Positions 45,526 through 54,429 of a stretch of 64,000 nucleotides of DNA are shown here, piece by piece. The stretch is from JAKFDI01 sp044508835. Its GTDB lineage: Bacteria; Pseudomonadota; Gammaproteobacteria; Burkholderiales; Burkholderiaceae_C. A model generated the notes under the pieces. That model made no database searches, was not told where the DNA came from, and saw only the letters and a program-made list of their open reading frames with translations. The stretch is from NCBI GenBank assembly GCA_044508835.1, contig JBIQHD010000003.1, positions 62,001 to 126,000 on the forward strand, read 5' to 3'. How positions within the stretch are numbered: position 1 is the stretch's first letter; each line of letters begins with the position of its first letter. Made by a program: the position numbers and the translations under genes.

Positions 45526-47241
45526 ATGGACACCCTGGCCGAGGCTCCCCAGTCGGCGTTGTCGGGCGTGGCGCGCGTGCTGGTGCACGCGGGCAAGCTC
45601 AACGCCCAGGCGGCCGAGGCGCTCGTCAAGGGCGCGCGCGAGAAGAAGACGAGCTTCGTCGCCTCGGTCATCGCCGCCGGCGCGGTCTCGTCGGCCGACC
45701 TCTCGCACACGCTGTCGTCGGCGCTCGCGATCCCGCTGCTCGACCTGAACGCGGTCGATCCGCAGAAGCTGCCGCGCAACATCGTCGACGCCAAGCTCGC
45801 CAACCAGTACCGCGTCGTCGTGCTGGGCAAGCGCGGCAACCGGCTGTTCATCGGCGGCTCCGACCCCACCGACCAGGAGGTGGTCGAGCGCATCAAGTTC
45901 GCCACCCAGCTCGCGCCCGAATGGGTGGTGGTCGAGCACGACAAGCTCACCAAGCTGCTCGAAGCCAGCGGCGCCAGCGCCAGCGAGGCGCTCGAGTCCA
46001 TGGCCGCGGGCGACTTCGAGTTCGACGTCACCGACGACGTCACCACGCAGGAACAGCCCGAGGCCGCGACCGACGTGGAAGACGCGCCGGTGGTGCGCTT
46101 CCTGCAGAAGATGCTGATCGACGCGATCAACGCGCGCGCCTCCGACCTGCACTTCGAGCCCTACGAGTACCACTACCGCGTGCGGTTCCGCATCGACGGC
46201 GAGCTGCGCGAGATCACCCAGCCGCCGATCGCCATCAAGGAGAAGCTCGCCTCGCGCATCAAGGTGATCTCGCGGCTCGACATTTCGGAGAAGCGCGTGC
46301 CGCAGGACGGCCGCATGAAGCTGAAGTTCGGCAGCAAGGCGATCGACTTCCGCGTCAGCACGCTGCCCACGCTCTTCGGCGAGAAGATCGTGATCCGGAT
46401 CCTCGACCCGTCCAGCGCCAAGCTCGGCATCGAGGCGCTGGGCTACGAGAAGATCGAGAAGGACCGGCTGCTCGGCGCCATCCAGCGGCCCTACGGGATG
46501 ATCCTGGTCACGGGGCCGACGGGCTCGGGCAAGACGGTGTCGCTCTACACCTGCCTGAACATCCTGAACCAGCCGGGCGTGAACATCTCCACCGTGGAGG
46601 ACCCGGCCGAAATCAACCTGCCCGGCATCAACCAGGTCAACGTGAACGACCGCGCCGGGCTCACCTTCTCGGCCGCGCTCAAGTCCTTCCTGCGCCAGGA
46701 TCCGGACGTGATCATGGTCGGCGAAATCCGCGACCTGGAAACCGCCGACATCGCCATCAAGGCCGCGCAAACGGGCCACATGGTGATGTCCACGCTGCAC
46801 ACCAACGACGCGCCGACCACGCTCACGCGCTTGCTGAACATGGGCGTGGCGCCGTTCAACATCGCCTCCAGCGTGCTGCTCATCACCGCGCAGCGCCTGG
46901 CGCGCAAGCTGTGCGAGAACTGCCGCGCGCCGGCCGACTACCCGCGCGAGGCGCTGCTGCGCGCCGGCTTCACCGAGAACGAGCTCGACGGCAGCTGGAA
47001 GCCGTACCGCGCGGTCGGCTGCTCGTCGTGCTCCAACGGCTACAAGGGCCGCGTCGGCATCTATCAGGTGATGCCGATCAGCGAGGAGATCCAGCGCATC
47101 ATCCTGGCCGAAGGGACAGCCATGGACATCGCGGCGCAGGCGCAGCGCGAGGGCGTTCGCACCCTGCGGCAGTCGGGCCTGGTCAAGGTCCGGGGCGGTT
47201 TCACCACGCTCGAGGAAGTGATCTCGGTCACGAACGAGTGA
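45526..47241 (+). CDS. pilB: Type IV pilus assembly ATPase PilB
   Basis: 571 aa. The N-terminal MshEN/GspE domain (about 15-165) is followed by the secretion ATPase with Walker A GPTGSGKT at 330-337, the Asp box DPAEINLPGINQV, and Walker B DPDVIMVGEIRD at about 393-404. A four-cysteine zinc site is in CENCRAP and GCSSCSNGYKGR. It powers pilus extension in the cytoplasm with PilC. pilB-pilC-pilD are consecutive. Confidence 0.97.
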   Translation: MDTLAEAPQSALSGVARVLVHAGKLNAQAAEALVKGAREKKTSFVASVIAAGAVSSADLSHTLSSALAIPLLDLNAVDPQKLPRNIVDAKLANQYRVVVLGKRGNRLFIGGSDPTDQEVVERIKFATQLAPEWVVVEHDKLTKLLEASGASASEALESMAAGDFEFDVTDDVTTQEQPEAATDVEDAPVVRFLQKMLIDAINARASDLHFEPYEYHYRVRFRIDGELREITQPPIAIKEKLASRIKVISRLDISEKRVPQDGRMKLKFGSKAIDFRVSTLPTLFGEKIVIRILDPSSAKLGIEALGYEKIEKDRLLGAIQRPYGMILVTGPTGSGKTVSLYTCLNILNQPGVNISTVEDPAEINLPGINQVNVNDRAGLTFSAALKSFLRQDPDVIMVGEIRDLETADIAIKAAQTGHMVMSTLHTNDAPTTLTRLLNMGVAPFNIASSVLLITAQRLARKLCENCRAPADYPREALLRAGFTENELDGSWKPYRAVGCSSCSNGYKGRVGIYQVMPISEEIQRIILAEGTAMDIAAQAQREGVRTLRQSGLVKVRGGFTTLEEVISVTNE

Positions 47242-47279
47242 TTCACATCTGAGTCGAGGCCACAGACCTCGGAGGCACC

Positions 47280-48500
47280 ATGGCGACAGCAGCGGCCGCA
47301 CGAAGCATCAAGGAAATCATCTTCGAGTGGGAGGGCAAGGACAAGAACGGCAAGCTCGTTCGCGGCGAGATGCGCGCGGGCGGCGAAGCCATGGTCAGCG
47401 CCAGCCTGCGCCGCCAGGGCATCCTGACGACGAAGATCAAGAAGCGCCGCCTGAGCGGCGGGCGCACGATCAAGCAGAAGGACATCGCCATCTTCACGCG
47501 CCAGCTCGCCACGATGATGCGCGCCGGCGTGCCGCTGATCCAGTCGTTCGACATCGTGGCGCGCGGCAGCACCAACCCGAAGATGACGCGGCTGCTCACC
47601 GACATCCGCTCAGACGTGGAGACCGGCACCAGCCTGTCGGCCGCGTTCCGCAAGTTCCCGCTGCATTTCGATGCGCTGTACTGCAACCTCGTCGAAGCGG
47701 GCGAGGCGGGCGGCATCCTGGAGGCGCTGCTCGACCGGCTGGCCGTCTACCAGGAAAAGACGATGGCCATCAAGAACAAGATCAAGTCGGCCCTCATCTA
47801 CCCGGTGGCCGTGCTCGTGGTCGCGTTCGTGGTGCTCGCGGTCATCATGATCTTCGTGATCCCGGCGTTCAAGGAGGTGTTCACCTCCTTCGGCGCCGAC
47901 CTGCCGGCGCCCACGCTGCTGGTGATCGGGATGTCCGAGTTCTTCGTGAGCTACTGGTACCTCATCTTCGGCATCCTGATCGGCGGCACCTACTTCTTCA
48001 TCCAGTCGTGGAAGCGCTCCGAGCGCATGCAGAAGGCGATGGACCGGCTGCTGCTGAAGGCGCCGGTGTTCGGCGACCTGGTCTACAAGTCGGCCGTGGC
48101 GCGCTGGACGCGCACGCTGTCCACCATGTTCGCCGCCGGCGTGCCGCTGGTCGAGGCGCTCGATTCGGTGGGCGGCGCCTCGGGCAACGCGGTGTTCGCC
48201 GAAGCCACGCAGCAGATCCAGAAGGACGTCTCCACCGGCGCGTCGCTCACCACCTCGATGCAGACCACCGGCATCTTCCCGACCATGGTGCTGCAGATGT
48301 GCTCCATCGGCGAGGAGTCGGGTTCGCTCGACCACATGCTGGGCAAGGCGGCCGAGTTCTATGAGGACGAGGTGGACGAGGCCGTGAAGGGCCTGTCCAG
48401 CCTGATGGAACCCTTCATCATCGTCATCCTGGGCACGCTGATCGGCGGCATCGTGGTGTCGATGTACCTGCCGATCTTCAAGCTGGGCCAGGTGGTGTGA
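47280..48500 (+). CDS. pilC: Type IV pilus inner-membrane platform protein PilC
   Basis: 406 aa. Two cytoplasmic GspF domains (about 70-195 and 270-395) and three membrane helices near 175-195, 220-240 and 380-400. Typical pieces are FTRQLATMMRAGVPL, VEAGEAGGILE and ARWTRTLSTMFAAGVPLVEAL. A GGAGG site precedes the ATG at 47280. Couples PilB to pilin assembly. Confidence 0.96.
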   Translation: MATAAAARSIKEIIFEWEGKDKNGKLVRGEMRAGGEAMVSASLRRQGILTTKIKKRRLSGGRTIKQKDIAIFTRQLATMMRAGVPLIQSFDIVARGSTNPKMTRLLTDIRSDVETGTSLSAAFRKFPLHFDALYCNLVEAGEAGGILEALLDRLAVYQEKTMAIKNKIKSALIYPVAVLVVAFVVLAVIMIFVIPAFKEVFTSFGADLPAPTLLVIGMSEFFVSYWYLIFGILIGGTYFFIQSWKRSERMQKAMDRLLLKAPVFGDLVYKSAVARWTRTLSTMFAAGVPLVEALDSVGGASGNAVFAEATQQIQKDVSTGASLTTSMQTTGIFPTMVLQMCSIGEESGSLDHMLGKAAEFYEDEVDEAVKGLSSLMEPFIIVILGTLIGGIVVSMYLPIFKLGQVV

Positions 48501-49348
48501 CGCCCGAGCTCGTCGGCACCCTGCTCTCGCCCTGGGTGCTGGCCCTGCTGGGCCTGTGCATCGGCAGCTTCCTCAACGTCGTCATCCACCGCCTCCCGCT
48601 GATGCTGGAGCGCGGCTGGAAGATCGAGAGCGCCGAGCTGCTGGGCGTGAAGATCGAGGAGCCGGCGCCGATCTCGCTGTCCAGGCCGCGCTCGCGCTGC
48701 CCGTCCTGCGGCCACGCCATCGCCTGGCACGAGAACATTCCGCTCGTGAGCTGGCTGCGGCTGCGCGGCCGCTGCTCGGCCTGCAAGGCGCGCATTCCGG
48801 CGCGCTATCCGCTCGTCGAGCTGCTCACGGCCGTGCTGTTCGGCGTCATCGGCTGGCGCGTCGGCGCGCAGCCGGCCGCCTTGCTGTGGTGCGGCTTCGC
48901 CGCCGTGCTGGTCGCGCTCGCGGCCATCGACTGGGACACGACGCTGCTGCCCGACGGCCTCACCCTGCCGCTGCTGTGGGCCGGGCTCGTCGCCGCGGCG
49001 CTGGGCTGGACGATCCCGCTCTCCGCAGCGCTGTGGGGCGCGGTGGCGGGCTACCTGTCGCTGTGGTCGGTGTACTGGCTGTTCAAGCTCACCACCGGCA
49101 AGGAAGGCATGGGCTTCGGCGACTTCAAGCTGCTGGCCGCGCTGGGCGCCTGGCTGGGCGCCACGATGATCCTGCCCATCGTGCTGGGCGCCTCCGTGAT
49201 CGGCGCGGTGGTGGGCATCGGCATGAAGGCCAGCGGCGCGCTGCGCGAGGGCCGGTTCGTGCCCTTCGGGCCCTTCCTCGCCGGCTCCGGCCTCGTCGTG
49301 ATGCTGGCCGGCACGCCGCGCGTGATGGGCTGGCTCGGCTGGTATTGA
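48497..49348 (+). CDS. pilD: Prepilin peptidase/N-methyltransferase PilD
   Basis: 283 aa with about seven membrane helices. The cytoplasmic zinc-binding loop has Cys68, Cys71, Cys93 and Cys96. The aspartyl-protease residues are in AIDWDTTLLPD (about 143-153) and the GxGD motif GFGD with Asp209. It cuts prepilin leaders and methylates the new N-terminus. GTG start at 48497 overlaps the pilC stop (GTGA). Confidence 0.95.
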   Translation: MTPELVGTLLSPWVLALLGLCIGSFLNVVIHRLPLMLERGWKIESAELLGVKIEEPAPISLSRPRSRCPSCGHAIAWHENIPLVSWLRLRGRCSACKARIPARYPLVELLTAVLFGVIGWRVGAQPAALLWCGFAAVLVALAAIDWDTTLLPDGLTLPLLWAGLVAAALGWTIPLSAALWGAVAGYLSLWSVYWLFKLTTGKEGMGFGDFKLLAALGAWLGATMILPIVLGASVIGAVVGIGMKASGALREGRFVPFGPFLAGSGLVVMLAGTPRVMGWLGWY

Positions 49349-49353
49349 GCACC

Positions 49354-49959
49354 GTGGCCTCGATCCGGATCGGGCTGACCGGCGGCATCGGCAGCGGCAA
49401 GAGCACCGTCGCCGCCCTGCTCGTGCGGCACGGCGCGGCGCTCATCGACACCGACCTCATCGCGCGCCAGCTCGCCGAACCGGGCGGCGCCGCCATGCCG
49501 GCGATCCGCGAGGCCTTCGGCGACGAGGTGATCGACGCGGCCGGCGGCCTGGACCGGGCGCGCATGCGCGCCCTCGCCTTCGGCGACGCCGGCGCCAAGC
49601 GGCGGCTCGAAGCCATCCTGCATCCGCTGATCGGCGCCGAGGTCGAGCGCCAGTCCGCCGCGGCCGTCTCGCCGGTGAAGGTGTTCGACGTGCCGCTGCT
49701 GGCCGAATCCGACCGCTGGCGGCAGCGCGTGGACCGCGTGCTCGTCGTCGACTGCCGCGAGGAGACGCAGGTCGCGCGCGTCATGCAGCGCTCGGGCTGG
49801 CCGGCCGAGACGGTGCGCGGCGTGATCGCGCACCAGGCGAGCCGCGAGCAGCGCCGGCGCGTGGCCGACGCGGTGATCTTCAACGACGGCCTCGCGCTCG
49901 ACGCGCTGGCGGCGGAAGTCGACGCGCTGTGGGCGCGCTGGTGCGCCCCCTCGCACTGA
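49354..49959 (+). CDS. coaE: Dephospho-CoA kinase
   Basis: 201 aa. P-loop GGIGSGKS at 10-17, then DTDLIARQL and DVPLLAESDRW, the substrate-side motifs of CoaE. Last step of coenzyme A synthesis. The start is GTG at 49354 (VASIRIGLTGG), with a TTG three codons earlier that overlaps the pilD stop as another option. The pilD-coaE-zapD-yacG order is widely conserved. Confidence 0.96.
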   Translation: MASIRIGLTGGIGSGKSTVAALLVRHGAALIDTDLIARQLAEPGGAAMPAIREAFGDEVIDAAGGLDRARMRALAFGDAGAKRRLEAILHPLIGAEVERQSAAAVSPVKVFDVPLLAESDRWRQRVDRVLVVDCREETQVARVMQRSGWPAETVRGVIAHQASREQRRRVADAVIFNDGLALDALAAEVDALWARWCAPSH

Positions 49960-50064
49960 CTGGTCACCACGCCTCACGCGGTCACCACGCCGGATGCGAA
50001 GCGTGTGGAACAATTGGCACCCGCCCGGGCTCCGACCCGGTTTCGTCTCGAAGAGGGTTGCGCA

Positions 50065-50820
50065 TTGGTTCTGTACGAATACCCGTTCAACGAGAGCATC
50101 CGCACCATGCTGCGGCTGGAACACCTGTTCGACCGGCTGGGCCAGCTCATCCCGCGCGACGCCCCGGTCGACCACCATTTCGCGCTGGCGACGATCTTCG
50201 AGATCATGGACGTCGCCTCGCGCGCCGACCTGAAATCGGACCTGCTGAAGGATCTGGAGCGCCACCGCACCCAGCTCAACGGCTACCGCGGCAACCCGTC
50301 GATCTCCGAGCGGGTGCTCGACGAGGTGATCGCCAAGATCGACCACGCCTTCAACGGCCTCAACCAGCTCGCCGGCAAGGCCGGCCACGCGCTCGCCGCC
50401 AACGAGTGGCTGATGAGCGTGCGCAGCCGCATCAGCATTCCCGGCGGCACCTGCGAGTTCGACCTGCCGGCCTACTACGCCTGGCAGCAGCACGAGCCGG
50501 CGCGCCGCCGCGCCGACCTGCTGAACTGGACGGGCACGCTGATGCCGCTGGCCGAGGCGCTGAGCGTGCTGCTCGGGCTGCTGCGCGACACCGGCGCGCC
50601 GCACAAGGTGGCCGCCAAGGCCGGCCAGTACCAGCAGAGCCTGCCGGCCGGGCGCAGCTACAGCCTGCTGCGCCTGCGGCTGGACGGCAGCGACGCCGTC
50701 GTGCCAGAGATCAGCGGGCACCGGCTGATGGTGTCGGTGCGCCTGATGCGCCAGGACGCCGAGGGCCGGCTCAAGCCGAGCACCGACGACACCACCCTCG
50801 AACTGACGCTGTGCGCCTGA
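50065..50820 (+). CDS. zapD: Cell division protein ZapD
   Basis: 251 aa, matching the usual length of about 250. ZapD cross-links FtsZ filaments. The N-terminus is VLYEYPFNESIRTMLRLEHL, and FNGLNQLAGK and GGTCEFDLPAYYAWQQ follow. The open frame extends to 50005, but TTG at 50065, with AGAGGG nine bases upstream, gives the expected family start. Between coaE and yacG in the standard operon. Confidence 0.94.
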   Translation: MVLYEYPFNESIRTMLRLEHLFDRLGQLIPRDAPVDHHFALATIFEIMDVASRADLKSDLLKDLERHRTQLNGYRGNPSISERVLDEVIAKIDHAFNGLNQLAGKAGHALAANEWLMSVRSRISIPGGTCEFDLPAYYAWQQHEPARRRADLLNWTGTLMPLAEALSVLLGLLRDTGAPHKVAAKAGQYQQSLPAGRSYSLLRLRLDGSDAVVPEISGHRLMVSVRLMRQDAEGRLKPSTDDTTLELTLCA

Positions 50821-50836
50821 CGCACCCGACGCCGCG

Positions 50837-51058
50837 ATGAGCACCGAAGCGAACCCGCCCGCCGTGCCCAAGCGCACCGTGCGCTGCCCGACCTGCGGCG
50901 GCAAGAGCGTCTACGCCAGCGAGAACCCGCACCGCCCGTTCTGCAGCGCGCGCTGCCGCAACGTGGACTTCGGCGCCTGGGCGAGCGAGAGCTACCGCGT
51001 GGCCTCGCCGCCGATCGCGCAGGACACCGAGCCCGACGAGCCGCCGCCGCGGCATTGA
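50837..51058 (+). CDS. yacG: DNA gyrase inhibitor YacG
   Basis: 73 aa zinc protein. Four cysteines (17, 20, 36, 40) form the Cys-x2-Cys-x15-Cys-x3-Cys site, with the family motif FCSARCRNVDFGAWASESY. YacG binds GyrB and blocks DNA binding. Follows zapD by 16 bases and ends seven bases before the convergent amidase gene. Confidence 0.96.
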   Translation: MSTEANPPAVPKRTVRCPTCGGKSVYASENPHRPFCSARCRNVDFGAWASESYRVASPPIAQDTEPDEPPPRH

Positions 51059-51065
51059 GGGGCGT

Positions 51066-52004
51066 TCAGCGTGCCGCCGGCGCCGGCCGGCCTTTCGTCT
51101 GCTTCGCCCGTTTCGCCCGCTTCGCCGCGGCCGTCTTGCCCGCCGCCTTCGGCTTCGCCGGCGGCCCCGACCGGCCGCGCGGCGCGGGCGCGGCCTCCAC
51201 CCGCTCGATGTAGGCGTTGTGCACCCAGCCCTCGACGTCGCCCGCTCCCGCCACCTCCACGCGGCTCCAGCGGGCGCCGGGCTCCAGCAGGCGGAGCACC
51301 GTGCCGCGCTCGAGCGCCGGCGCCACCGGCTCGAAGCGCGGATCGGGACCGCCGCGGATGTTGAGCGAGGTCGCGGTCACGCGGTAGAGCGCCGGCTCGT
51401 CGTCGGCGCGGCCGAGCGCCCGCGCGCGCACCGAGGCGAGCGGGAAGGCCGGGCCGGGATCGGTCTTGCGCTGCGGCGCGATGTCCTCGTGGCCGAGCAC
51501 GTCTTCCAGGCCGTAGTGGGCCACCAGCAGCTCGGCGAGCTCGAGCGCGCGCCCGATCTGGGCCTCGGTGTAGGCATGCCAGGGCTGCACGCCGCCGCCG
51601 TGGCGGTGCTCGGCCAGCAGCACCTCGCCGTCGGGATACGGCGCGCCGAACCAGGCGACGTACTGCGCGCCGATGCGGCGCAGCAGGCCGGCGTTGTCCA
51701 TCTCGATGCCGATCGAATGGCGGTTCAGGCCGGCGAGGCCGTTCCAGTGGCTCACGCCGGCATGCCACGCCACCACGTCGAAGGGGGCGAGCTGCACGAT
51801 GCGCCCGTCGCGGCCGAGCACCAGGTGCGCCGAGGCGTTGCCCTGCGGCTTGACGGCGCACAGCGAGTCGACGGCGCTCTCCAGCGAACGCCCGGCGGTG
51901 TAGTGCATCACCAGGTAGCGCGGCACCAGCGCGCCGCCGACGTTGGGCGTGGCGCGGAAGCTCACGCCGGGGCCGACCAGCCGGTGGTTGTCGATGCGCA
52001 GCAT
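51066..52004 (-). CDS. N-acetylmuramoyl-L-alanine amidase with SH3 domain and basic tail
   Basis: 312 aa. An amidase_2 (PGRP-like) domain spans about 5-195, with zinc ligands His34 (VMHYTAG) and His172 (GHEDIAPQRK), Asp182 in TDPGPAFP and Glu101 near NRHSIGIEMDN. A bacterial SH3 domain runs about 207-269 (SLNIRGGPDPRF). The tail (277-312) is Lys/Arg/Ala-rich. It cleaves the amide between MurNAc and the stem peptide. No signal peptide is visible, so it is either cytosolic or exported by another route. It starts three bases after the caspase gene ends; the two form an operon. Confidence 0.92.
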   Translation of the reverse strand: MLRIDNHRLVGPGVSFRATPNVGGALVPRYLVMHYTAGRSLESAVDSLCAVKPQGNASAHLVLGRDGRIVQLAPFDVVAWHAGVSHWNGLAGLNRHSIGIEMDNAGLLRRIGAQYVAWFGAPYPDGEVLLAEHRHGGGVQPWHAYTEAQIGRALELAELLVAHYGLEDVLGHEDIAPQRKTDPGPAFPLASVRARALGRADDEPALYRVTATSLNIRGGPDPRFEPVAPALERGTVLRLLEPGARWSRVEVAGAGDVEGWVHNAYIERVEAAPAPRGRSGPPAKPKAAGKTAAAKRAKRAKQTKGRPAPAAR

Positions 52005-52007
52005 GGC

Positions 52008-52925
52008 CTACACCGTGAACGGCTGCTGCCGCACGAAGCGCGCCGCCGGCCCGAGCGTGAACAGGTTGGGCGACTGCGTGGGCGGCAGCTGCATGCGGAC
52101 CTGCGCATGCAGGCTCGCGTAGCTGCCGCTGAACTCGCCGTTGCGCCACACCGCCAGCAGCTGCTCGGTGAAGGCGCCGTTGTGCGCGCCGTCCATCGAG
52201 GTCTGGTTGTCCTGGCAGCCCGAGATGAGGATGAGCGCCGGCTCGAAGCGGTCGACGATGGCGGTGAGGCGCCCGCTCACCGCCACGTTCGCCAGCGCCT
52301 CGTCGGGGTCGACGGGCACCCCGCCCGCCTCTCGGGCGAGGTCGGCCTGCAGCTTGTCGTAGAAAGCCTGGTGGTCGCGGTAGGTGCGCAGCGCCACGCT
52401 GCGCGGCATCAGGCGCGGGCGCTGCTCGGGCAGCGCGGCGGGCGGCGCGGCGGCGAGCGGGCCGGCGCGGGTGACGGTGCCGCTGTGGCAGCTGTCGGAC
52501 AGCACGAGGATGCGCACCCCGGCGGCGAAGCGGCTCAGCGCGGCGTACAGCTCGTCGTCGATGAGCTGCGCGTCGTACAGGCACCAGGTCTCGTCCTGCT
52601 TGTCGGCCTCCTCGCCGCTCGCGTCGGGCACCTGGCCGCCGTGGCCGGAGTAGCTGAGGAAGAACAGGTCGCCCGCCTGCAGCGTGCGCGCCGCGTCGCC
52701 GAGCGCGCGCAGCACGGCGGCGCGGGTGGCCTTCTTCGTCGGCAGCACGGTCGGCTTCATGCCGCGGCTGCGGGCGATGGCGGCCATGTCGGCGGCGTCG
52801 AATTCGCAGGCGGCGAGCTCGCCGCTCCAGCCGCCGTAGTGCGCCGGGTCCACGAGGTTCAGGCCGAGGTGCAGCGACAGGCCCTTGGGCGCTGAACGGC
52901 GGGTGGGGGTCTTCGTCCGGGCCAT
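52008..52925 (-). CDS. Caspase-like cysteine peptidase (orthocaspase)
   Basis: 305 aa, a single p20-type C14 domain. The catalytic dyad is His95 in SYSGHGGQVPD and Cys146 in LSDSCHSGT. A preceding GLNLVDPAHYGGW and acidic DDELYAALSRFAAGVRI are typical. The late GCQDNQTSMDGAHNG is the loop also seen in bacterial caspases. No regulatory or sensing domain is fused. ATG 52925 has GGAGG upstream; the longer frame upstream is spurious. Bacterial orthocaspases usually cut after Arg or Lys. The paired amidase has a Lys/Arg-rich tail. Confidence 0.92.
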   Translation of the reverse strand: MARTKTPTRRSAPKGLSLHLGLNLVDPAHYGGWSGELAACEFDAADMAAIARSRGMKPTVLPTKKATRAAVLRALGDAARTLQAGDLFFLSYSGHGGQVPDASGEEADKQDETWCLYDAQLIDDELYAALSRFAAGVRILVLSDSCHSGTVTRAGPLAAAPPAALPEQRPRLMPRSVALRTYRDHQAFYDKLQADLAREAGGVPVDPDEALANVAVSGRLTAIVDRFEPALILISGCQDNQTSMDGAHNGAFTEQLLAVWRNGEFSGSYASLHAQVRMQLPPTQSPNLFTLGPAARFVRQQPFTV

Positions 52926-53098
52926 GCTGCCTCCGCGTCTCGAGTCCTGGTTGTGCGCCGCACGGTACGCGCAAGCGCGCGGCCGCCCCATGCCTAGGTC
53001 GTGGGGCGGAGGCATGCCTTGGCCCGTTGGAGCCATTCCAGGCGCCGCATGGCGCCCCTAGCATCCCGGCGCTCGACACCACCCCCGAGGGAAAGAAC

Positions 53099-54411
53099 AT
53101 GCCGTTGATCCAGCGCGTGCAGCGCATCCTGTTCCAGCCGGCGCAGACGTGGCCGGTGATCGCCGGCGAGCCCGCCACCGCCGCGTCGATCTACACGCGC
53201 TACGTGATGGTGCTGGCCGCCATTCCGGCGCTCGCCACCTTCGTCGGCCTGAGCGTCTTCGGCATCGGCGGCTTCGGCGTGAGCGTGCGCATGCCGCTCG
53301 GCGCGGGCCTCGCGCAGGCGGTGCTGAGCTACGGCCTCACGCTCGCGGCGGTGTTCGTGCTGGCGCTGGTCGCCGACGCGCTGGCGCCGGTGTTCGGCGG
53401 CACGAAGAACCCGCTGAACGCCCTGAAGCTCATTGCCTACGCCGGCACGGCGGGCTTCGTGGGCGGCATCTTCGCCCTCGTGCCGATGCTGTGGATCCTG
53501 TCGCTGCTGGCCTCGCTGTACGGCATCTACCTGCTCTACACCGGCGTGCCGGTGCTGATGAAGACGAGCCGCGAGAAGGCGCTGCCCTACACCGCGGTGC
53601 TGATCGTCTGCGGCATCGTCGCCATGGCCGTCCTCGGCGGCGCCGCCAGCCTGTTCATGCCGTCGCCGGCGATGACGGGCAGCGTGAGCATCGGGACGCC
53701 GGGTGGCGAGCTCGCCGTCGACCGCGCCAAGCTCGACGAGATGGCACGCCGCATGGAAGAGGCCGGCCAGCGCATGGAAGCCGCGCAGGCCAGGGGCGAC
53801 GCCGCCGCGGCCACGCAGGCCATGGGCGAGCTGATGGGGGCGATGGCCGGCGCGAACGGCGCGGCCCGCGCCATCGAGGCGCGCAGCCACCAGGCCCTGG
53901 GCCTCGCCGGCTCGGTGGCGCGCGCGGAGTACGTGAACGGCGAGCGCCGCGTGTCGCTCTCCATCACCGACATGGGCGGCATGGCCGGCCTCGCGGCCCT
54001 GGCCGGCTGGGCCGGCGCCACGGTCGACCGCGAGACCGCCGACGAGGTGGAGCGGGTCTACAAGGACGGCGGGCGCACCGTGCGCGAGCACCAGGGCCTG
54101 TTAACGCTACGGGCGGGCTCGCGCCGGCGCCTGGCAGGCCCCAGGGCAAGGCGGCCGCGAGGCGGTGTGCCCGTGGCACACAACGAGCGGGCAACGCGGC
54201 CCTGGGGCCTGCCAGGCGCCGGCGCGAGCCCGCCCGTAGCGTTAACAGGCCCTACAGCAAGGACGGCAGCCAGGGCGAGGTGGCGCTCATCTTCGAGAAC
54301 GGCCTGCTGGTCCAGGCCGAGGGCGAGGGGATCGGCCAGCCGGCGCTGCGGCGCGCGGCCGAGAGCGTCGACAAGGCGCGCCTGGCCCGCCTGAAGCGCG
54401 ACGCGCCGTAG
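53099..54411 (+). pseudogene. Yip1-family membrane protein gene, interrupted by a foldback element
   Basis: The N-terminal part (MPLIQRVQRILFQPAQTWPV) is a Yip1 domain with about five membrane helices up to about residue 200, then a soluble Ala/Glu-rich segment. The frame reads well to Glu-His-Gln at 54086-54094, then enters a 161-base inverted repeat. Reading resumes in another frame after it (PYSKDGSQGEVALIFENGLL, ending KRDAP at 54411). Without the insert a continuous protein of about 385 aa results. As it stands, the first frame runs on to a stop at 54394 with a nonsense tail. Divergent from the caspase gene by 173 bases. Confidence 0.8.
54093..54253. repeat. 161-bp perfect foldback element (55-bp arms) inside the Yip1 gene
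   Basis: Bases 54093-54147 and 54199-54253 are exact reverse complements over 55 bases, separated by a 51-base centre. Each arm has GTTAAC near its outer end (TGTTAACGCTACGGGCGGGC on the left). The centre holds a further seven-base stem (GTGTGCC, 54165-54171, with GGCACAC, 54175-54181). No transposase. It disrupts the frame and resembles a foldback or MITE-type insert. An assembly artefact is the main alternative. Confidence 0.85.
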
Positions 54412-54429
54412 GCCGCGCCGGCGCCGCCC

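Noticed and set aside
54093..54253. attC recombination site of an integron
   Set aside because: attC needs a GTTRRRY core and an imperfect palindrome with extrahelical bases. Here the end reads GTTAACA and the arms are perfect; no integrase or cassette array is present.
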